NCBI GenBank assembly: GCA_030562195.1
Contig: CM060200.1
Span: 35,471,468-35,535,467, forward strand
Length of the DNA stretch: 64,000 bases
Source: Nipponacmea schrenckii
Lineage: Eukaryota; Mollusca; Gastropoda; Lottiidae
Direction of reading: 5' to 3'
The stretch's first letter is position 1. Every line of letters begins with the position of its first letter. Made by a program: the position numbers and the translations under genes. Below, piece after piece: positions 59,201-64,000 of this stretch. The notes under the pieces were generated by a model. It made no database searches. It saw only the letters and a program-made list of their open reading frames with translations, and had not been told where the DNA came from.

Positions 59201-61150
59201 TAATATTTACACCAAAATATCTATGGGCGTATCAAAATCTTAATATGTACCTGTTGTTTGATTTCATCAGAAAGACGTAATAAAGGTCTTCTCTTATGAT
59301 CAACACCCCTATATTCAGCTTTATAATTTATTATTCTATGTGACTGAAATATGAATCAATATTTTGCATTAAATTGATTGTTAATTATTGTGGCATAAAC
59401 AGGTAGGGCAGACTCAACCTTCTAAGTACACACATGCATTCAATAAAATCACAATAAGCAAAAAAGGTTATTTGCAAAACTTTCTTTTTATAATGCTTGA
59501 TCTGATATGAAGTAAAAAAAATAGCTTACAGAAAATTTATGAGATATCTTATTATTGGGTCCACATATTTTCTGTGATATAGAAGTTTTCTGTAGGAAGC
59601 ATCCCTTTTCTTCCTCTGGGACAGATTCTAGAAATTCATCATCACGTATCAAAAATAAAGCTGAAATAAATCACTTACACTTAGTTGATATGTTGAACCA
59701 AAGCAAATTGACTTTAGATCTATACATTCAATATGACATCTCATTGCCACACATTCAACTATTCAAGCCAAACTAGCATGGCTAATATAAGTATAAGAGT
59801 CAGAAGCCGAAAAGAAGTGGATACAAACAATGCATACAATTATGATTATCATCTCTATATGCTCCATATAAAACTTCTAAATCTTCAACTAATAAACCAT
59901 AGGCTTCTATATAATCTTCTATAACTTCATCTGAATATTCACCCCACATAGGTACCCAGCCAATTGATTCACTACAATATTCCAAATACACAATGATTTT
60001 TGCCAGCTGATTGATATGCATTTTGAAAGTTTCTGGATAAATTCGACATGACTTTGTTCCTTTCTTATTCATTTATTTGTGAAAGAATTCTGCAAAATTA
60101 AGCAAAGGAGTCAATTCGGAAATTTTACCCTCAACACCTTACATCTACTTAAATCTTCTAATAAGAGACTACAATAAAATAATAATTATGTTAATAACAG
60201 TCAAACAAATTTATTCCCATAATTACCTAGTTAGGTTGATGAACAATGGCATTATATTATTATAGTAACAATTTTCAATACTTGTTTGAACCTTTTCCAT
60301 TTCACCTACTTCTCTACAATCTGGATGTCTTCCACCCTGAAATAATAGAGCACAGAAATATTTACTATATTCGAATTTACATTTTTTTTAATCAATTCCT
60401 TTAGATCTATTCTCTTGCAGTGGTAAATATTTTACAGACTGACAGCTATACTAATGTAATGTCAAAATATGGCTGAAATTTTTTTCTGATATATATAGTA
60501 GCCTCTTTACATAGAATCTTACCCATTTTACACTCAGTTCAACTAGATTTAATTTTTTCTTTTCACACCATAATCTCACTTCAGGTAAAACCTAGAAAAA
60601 AAATCAGACATTTGAATCACAGTCTTATTAAAATATAGACCTAACTTTCATTCGTATTTTCGTAGTTTCGTTTCGAATGTTTTTATTAGCTATTGGCTTT
60701 GTACGTAACCACTACTGTTAGTGTAGTGGTTACGTACAAAGCCAATAGCTAATAAAAACATATGAAACGAAACTAATAAAATACGAACGAAAGTTAGGTC
60801 TATATTTTAATTAGACTGTGTGAATCATTACCACCAGAAAATAAACATCTGAGGATTCAAACTTTCTATAAGTAATTTTCTGATCTTCAAGGAAAAGACC
60901 TTTCAAGAGGACCAATTGTAGTGGAATTATCTTCTGAACAGCAATGTTAAACAAACGTGATTTGTTTTGTTTTTAATAATACAATATCAGTACCGGTAAT
61001 CTTACTTACTTCTCTTTTAATGACATCTCTTTCAGCATAGAATTCATCAGAATATGATGTAACAAACAATTTAACAGTAGTAACAGACTCCCTGCTATGT
61101 GGACTTGTATCAATGATTAGTTCCTCCACTAAATTTGCAGCACATGCCAT
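47277..61150 (-). CDS. DUF4062 / P-loop NTPase / TPR protein (TTC41- or nephrocystin-3-like), 21 exons
   Basis: Minus-strand exons: 61150-61010, 60591-60523, 60336-60227, 59971-59838, 59660-59530, 59343-59251, 59012-58720, 58278-58167, 57706-57599, 57348-57175, 56836-56649, 55113-54944, 54680-54509, 54308-54170, 51971-51843, 51156-51038, 50032-49900, 49777-49661, 49428-49285, 48681-48601, 48353-47277. All phases agree (1,277 codons). The N-terminal DUF4062-like domain has LFVTSYSDEFYAERDVIKRE and SIGWVPMWGEYSDEV (about aa 107-121). The STAND/NACHT ATPase follows with Walker A GTPGSGKTS (aa 296-304), HFVGAVPGSTNLEPML and Walker B PVVIFIDAINQ (about 387-397). Then comes LRPYGDSKDGRLDFYHRALS (about 607-626) and TPR-type helices to about aa 1000 (last: LYINIGIVYEDNDNYNKAYE). 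The last ~280 residues are an acidic, Ser/Asn-rich, probably disordered tail. Domain order and size fit TTC41 best; nephrocystin-3-like is the alternative. Cellular role is unknown (the relative NPHP3 is ciliary). Confidence 0.9.
48983..49210 (+). repeat. Dispersed ~220-bp repeat, copy C
   Basis: ggccaataagaat, gccataaataacat and gatacctggtaagttcacta blocks as in copies A and B. It lies in an intron of the TTC41-like gene, antisense to it. Confidence 0.6.
50165..50852 (-). mobile_element. Modular core-repeat element in a TTC41-like intron
   Basis: It starts gttgcctagcaagatacgcc and ends ggacggacggaccgacggac, tgacgacaatataatgtggg and cgtataaaaac. Four monomers, one heavily corrupted (50410-50630). 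It is the same subfamily as 39930-41352. Confidence 0.75.
51460..51690 (-). mobile_element. Single-monomer core-repeat element
   Basis: One monomer (aacaagggcaataactaata, ttacaaacactcacataaag, gtcaagaattgtgcc) followed by caattgtggatggatggata and a degenerate terminal module (gacagcaatgtacgc). The left end agcctgcatagcaa is a degenerate form of the gcctagcaag module. Confidence 0.55.
52040..53122 (-). mobile_element. Modular core-repeat element in a TTC41-like intron
   Basis: It begins aagatagcttgccactggca and gcattgaatttg (the 3' module seen at 568-614, reversed). About seven monomers follow; the last three are very alike (tgaccgagatatcatcaata, tatacatgtat). It ends ggcgacggcaatatacgtcc and catgtgggcgtataaaaatc. 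Confidence 0.72.
53123..54169. other. Intron of the TTC41-like gene
   Basis: No exon found. The 3' part carries partial repeat copy D (53745-53875). Confidence 0.45.
53745..53875 (+). repeat. Dispersed repeat, partial copy D
   Basis: It retains the 3' part of the family: attaagcgttttataa, tagttatgtcaccaggtaag, tccactgattggaacata. Confidence 0.5.
54332..54377. repeat. Perfect 18-bp inverted repeat near a splice acceptor
   Basis: tggacaggatagtctata and its exact complement are separated by 10 bases. On the minus strand the hairpin ends 24 nt upstream of the exon at 54308, so it covers the branch-point region of that intron. Confidence 0.85.
55181..56391. mobile_element. PIF/Harbinger-type element, 1.2 kb, with TAA target-site duplication
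   Basis: The left end ggccgtacaaagtaaattgt and right end (acaatttactttgcacggcc) are complementary over about 34 bases. The flanks are TAA on both sides (55178-55180 and 56392-56394). The interior has GC-richer edges (gccccgcgcgctccgg), several aataaataat strings and no transposase. It lies in an intron of the TTC41-like gene. Confidence 0.8.
57707..58166. other. Intron of the TTC41-like gene
   Basis: No exon, repeat or structured element recognised. Confidence 0.45.
58404..58552. repeat. Palindromic element with hammerhead-like arms
   Basis: The left arm gtcctattgattaatgtttt, ggctaaaagcctacctcag and the right arm ctgaggaaggctttcagcc, gaaatattaatcaacaggac are inverted complements (about 42 bp with several mismatches). 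The right arm reads CUGAGGA-A-GGCU-UUC-AGCC-GAAA, the same core layout as the motif at 19333-19371. It lies in an intron of the TTC41-like gene. Confidence 0.65.
59175..59240 (-). mobile_element. Core-less terminal remnant of a modular element
   Basis: gacagcttgccaggcaatgt followed within about 25 bases by tatgggcgtatcaaaat. This resembles the 3' module and the opposite terminal module brought together with no monomer between them. Confidence 0.45.
60614..60830. repeat. Near-perfect ~100-bp-arm palindrome in TTC41-like intron 1
   Basis: The left arm (aatatagacctaactttc, ttattagctattggctttgt, acgtaaccacta) and the right arm are almost exact complements around a centre of about 7-9 bases at 60716. 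Only a few mismatches are seen. Long arms with so few changes imply a recent inverted duplication or a young hairpin MITE. Confidence 0.88.
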
Positions 61151-62662
61151 TGTATCTTACTTAAAAGAGTAAATATAAGTTCGACCACTATTTCATAAAA
61201 ACATTAGGCCTATGCCATTTAGGTCGATGAATATCTGAACAGATTTAAATGGAAAACATGTTTTTAAAGTGTTATGGAGTAGGAACTCTTTTGAAGGACT
61301 TAGAGGTTTAGAAATTTTAAAAAGTAAAAGACTGAACATGACTTTTCATAATAAATAATATTACATTGCCTATTTCTCACAAATGCAGGTCTGTTTCTAA
61401 CTGGGCAGTCACTCAGCAGAAAATTAAAATGACAACTGCTCATAACAATTTCATAGGCCTAATTCTTTGTTGATCATGTTCAATTTTTAAGACGATCTAA
61501 GACTATATTATTATGGGAAGTATGGTAGGCTACATCGAAAAGTTTTCCCCAACATCTGACTCTATTACTATTTGATAAATTCCTGATAAAACCTATGAGA
61601 TTTGTAACTGAAAATGTATAAGCCTATTCTTACATATTTACACACTTGATCAATTTCAAACCATGTTTACTGCACGAAATCCGAAGGAAGATATAGAGAA
61701 TTTGTTTTGATTTAGGTTGATCTATCTTTTTTAACTTCTTCAGTAGAGAAAATCTAACGATGGGAAGTAATCTTATATTACTATTTATCTCCCTTTGTTA
61801 AAATACTTTAACAACAGCATTGACCATTCTTGATAACTAAAGTTTGATGTTTATATATTAAAGAGTTTGTTCTTAAAATCCCAAATGGATAGTACCTCAC
61901 CAGACAGTAAATCACTGAAGAAATGAGAAATAGGACAATTGATGGGATATGCCGTTATCAAGTTTCCTCTTGAAAAGCAAAGTTGTGACTGGTTTTGATG
62001 CTGCCTTACACATTAACATGTACAGACATAATTAAGATAGACTTTGCACTGACCTTGACAAATTGGGAATAACAACATACATTATGATTATAAGAAAATA
62101 TTTTCTTTATTTGGTATTCTTTAGTAGTAATATAAACATAACAAAATATCACAGTTAAGAGTAGGCCTAGGTCTATTTCTACACCTGAAAATATTACAAG
62201 GCATAACAGTAAAAAGGCACTTGAAATAAAATATTTGGATCAGAAAATCCACAAATCAGGATATAATTATAGTAATTTTTGTTGCATAAAGAATAATATT
62301 TGAGGATGAGGGAATATAAATATCCTTGAACATCAAAGAAAATCAATTCCATTGAATTCAATATATTCCATGTTTCTAATGCACTGAAATGATTTTGCTA
62401 AATAGCATCTTATATGATGAAAAATGAAACATCTAATATTAAGAGATCTTTGTTGAAACATTACATAAAATACTCTAACAAAACAAAACACAGTACAAAG
62501 TTTTGGTTTACAGAAGACAGAAGGCCAGATTTCCAGACCTCTTACACAAGTGGCTGATTTGAGGCAATTGATAAGTTATCCTTAACTAAAAAAGAGACTT
62601 ATATCTTCTTGGCTATAAGTTTCTTGATTTTAATGGATCAAGACAAGGAATGATGTTCACAT
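61151..62662. other. 5' flank of the TTC41-like gene / 3' flank of the next gene
   Basis: It contains the presumed promoter of the TTC41-like gene (just above 61150) and the 3' UTR of the gene ending at 62663. No motif could be assigned. Confidence 0.4.
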
Positions 62663-63939
62663 TTAGATATCTTCCCAATTAGTAGACTGTTCAGCTGATA
62701 ATTCATTGTAAGCACACCTTAATACCTACAATATAGAAAGCAATAGATTATAATATGTGTATTTATTAGCAGTTGTCGGGTCTTTTGGCAATTTCTTTCT
62801 TATCCATTCACAAAAATCTGCCATACTTTATAGCAATTTATAGTATTAATTAAAGTCGTATGCTTTTTAAATTAAGAAAAAATAAATAAGCCAGACCTCA
62901 TCTGTGTCTTTAACACCAGTATAGTCATTTTTATCTCTTTTATAGTTATTACGATATGTACTCAACTAAAAATATAAAAAGGAGTGCATAAAAAAAAAGT
63001 TTGCCTTGAAGGTAATGAAAAAAAAATATTGCATTTAATTACAATAAATATTTTAAAGGTTCCCGGTGTAGAGAGGTCAATCGGGTCCTTCATATATGTA
63101 CATAGAAATCTATATATATAAATGAGTCAAGAACTGTCATTTCAACATTTAAATGAAGATAATTCTTGACACACATGGACTTGAAAACTAAAAAGATTTT
63201 TAACCTTTAACTTCATCTCTGGGCGGAGGTTGACAAGTAGTGTTAATGATAAATAAAAGATTAATTTTTTGGTCGGATTTTTAATAGGCTTCATCCTTTG
63301 GTGATGATGAACACTCAAAACAAGTTTCATCAAAATCCATAAAGAAACCAGCTGTCTATTGTGCCCACATTAAAGTGTGAACATATAAAAAGGCAATAAT
63401 TCATATCAAATATTTTTTGATATTTTGGATTTAAATAGGATCCTTTGGTCATTATAAATGATCATGCCAAGTTCAATCAAAATCCACCAAGAATTGAGCA
63501 TGCTAGAGTGCTTACAAGCTTAAATTGAACATTTTTCAAAAACAAGGGCTTACTAAATATTTGTGATTTTGCTGATTTTCAATTGAGTTTATCCTTGGGT
63601 TATTACACACTCTCACACCAAGTTTCATCAAAATGTGTCAAGAATAGCTCATTTGTTTGGTTGTAAGACTAATGCACAACATGTCCATTTGTCATAATCT
63701 AAACTCATTGAAGTTCTATCAGATACTTTTGGTCTATTATTTAAGTAAGATAAAGCACTCAAACTGTGTATTGAGCCAGAGAATAAGCATACTATATATC
63801 TAAAAATATGCAATATGACATACAATGCAGTTTAAAAACAAAGAATAAACCCACCCCATCTCTTGCTGTAGGCAATTCAGTAGAGAATGTGTCTTTATCA
63901 ACTCTTTCAACTTCTCCATCAGTAAGTGTTCCTAAATAT
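62663..63939 (-). CDS. Unidentified protein, last three coding exons
   Basis: Exons 63939-63855, 62965-62897 and 62725-62663 (stop TAA) are bounded by AG/GT and join without phase conflict. The last donor options for the first exon are gtgggt (used here) or gtttat. The product reads YLGTLTDGEVERVDKDTFST, ELPTARDG, then LSTYRNNYKRDKNDYTG, VKDTDE, then VLRCAYNELSAEQSTNWEDI. It is hydrophilic with no membrane segment. No family was recognised. The rest of the gene lies beyond the right edge. Same strand as, and 1.5 kb upstream of, the TTC41-like gene. Confidence 0.6.
63110..63650 (-). mobile_element. Modular core-repeat element in an intron of the 3'-most gene
   Basis: Two to three monomers in minus orientation (aagtttcatcaaaatcc, ttgagtttatccttgggtta, aaaaacaagggctt). 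Terminal modules are degenerate; the left part retains ttcttgacacacatggac. Confidence 0.55.
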
Positions 63940-64000
63940 CTAAAATACAACTAGAACTTGTAAAAATTCTCTAGGGAAGATTCTAGAGCATCAAATTTGT

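Noticed and set aside
1..64000. tRNA or rRNA genes
   Set aside because: No cloverleaf-like or rRNA-like segment was noticed on either strand by eye; a tRNA scan was not possible here.

Overview
This is an AT-rich, intron-rich animal nuclear window with no prokaryotic features. Short exons bounded by AG/GT, Penelope-type retroelements, and many modular repeats with a roughly 160-bp core and (ACGG)n tracts point to a lophotrochozoan, most likely a mollusc. The repeats resemble the pearl/BIV160-type elements described in bivalves. Species cannot be named from the sequence.

Layout. 1-4.55 kb is a cluster of modular core-repeat elements with a nested, 5'-truncated LINE. 5.28-7.28 kb is a foldback element with about 0.5-kb terminal inverted repeats. 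11.99-26.02 kb (+) is a complete 14-exon SLC6 transporter gene. Its large fifth intron hosts an antisense Penelope-like element (16.05-19.39 kb) with a hammerhead-ribozyme-like motif in its 5' region. Its ninth intron holds a decayed duplicate of the next exon. 26.59-30.20 kb (-) is a two-exon neuronal calcium sensor (EF-hand) gene, convergent with SLC6. 30.9-37.0 kb holds further Penelope pieces, a 22-bp minisatellite with higher-order structure, a PIF/Harbinger-like element carrying a broken MADF fragment, and another core-repeat element.

41.67-44.29 kb (-) is the 3' part of a YqaJ-type exonuclease gene. 47.28-61.15 kb (-) is a 21-exon gene, rebuilt here with every splice phase consistent (1,277 codons). 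It encodes a DUF4062 / P-loop NTPase / TPR protein of the TTC41 / nephrocystin-3-like kind. 62.66-63.94 kb (-) holds the last three exons of an unidentified gene.

Most of the remaining sequence is repeats sitting in introns and intergenic DNA. The core-repeat elements are all on + up to 37 kb and all on - from 39.9 kb onward. I see no evidence that the host genes form a functional cluster. The unusual points are the divergent SLC6 binding-site residues, the Penelope element with its hammerhead-like motif, several long palindromes inside the TTC41-like introns, and the YqaJ nuclease gene with intact-looking catalytic residues.
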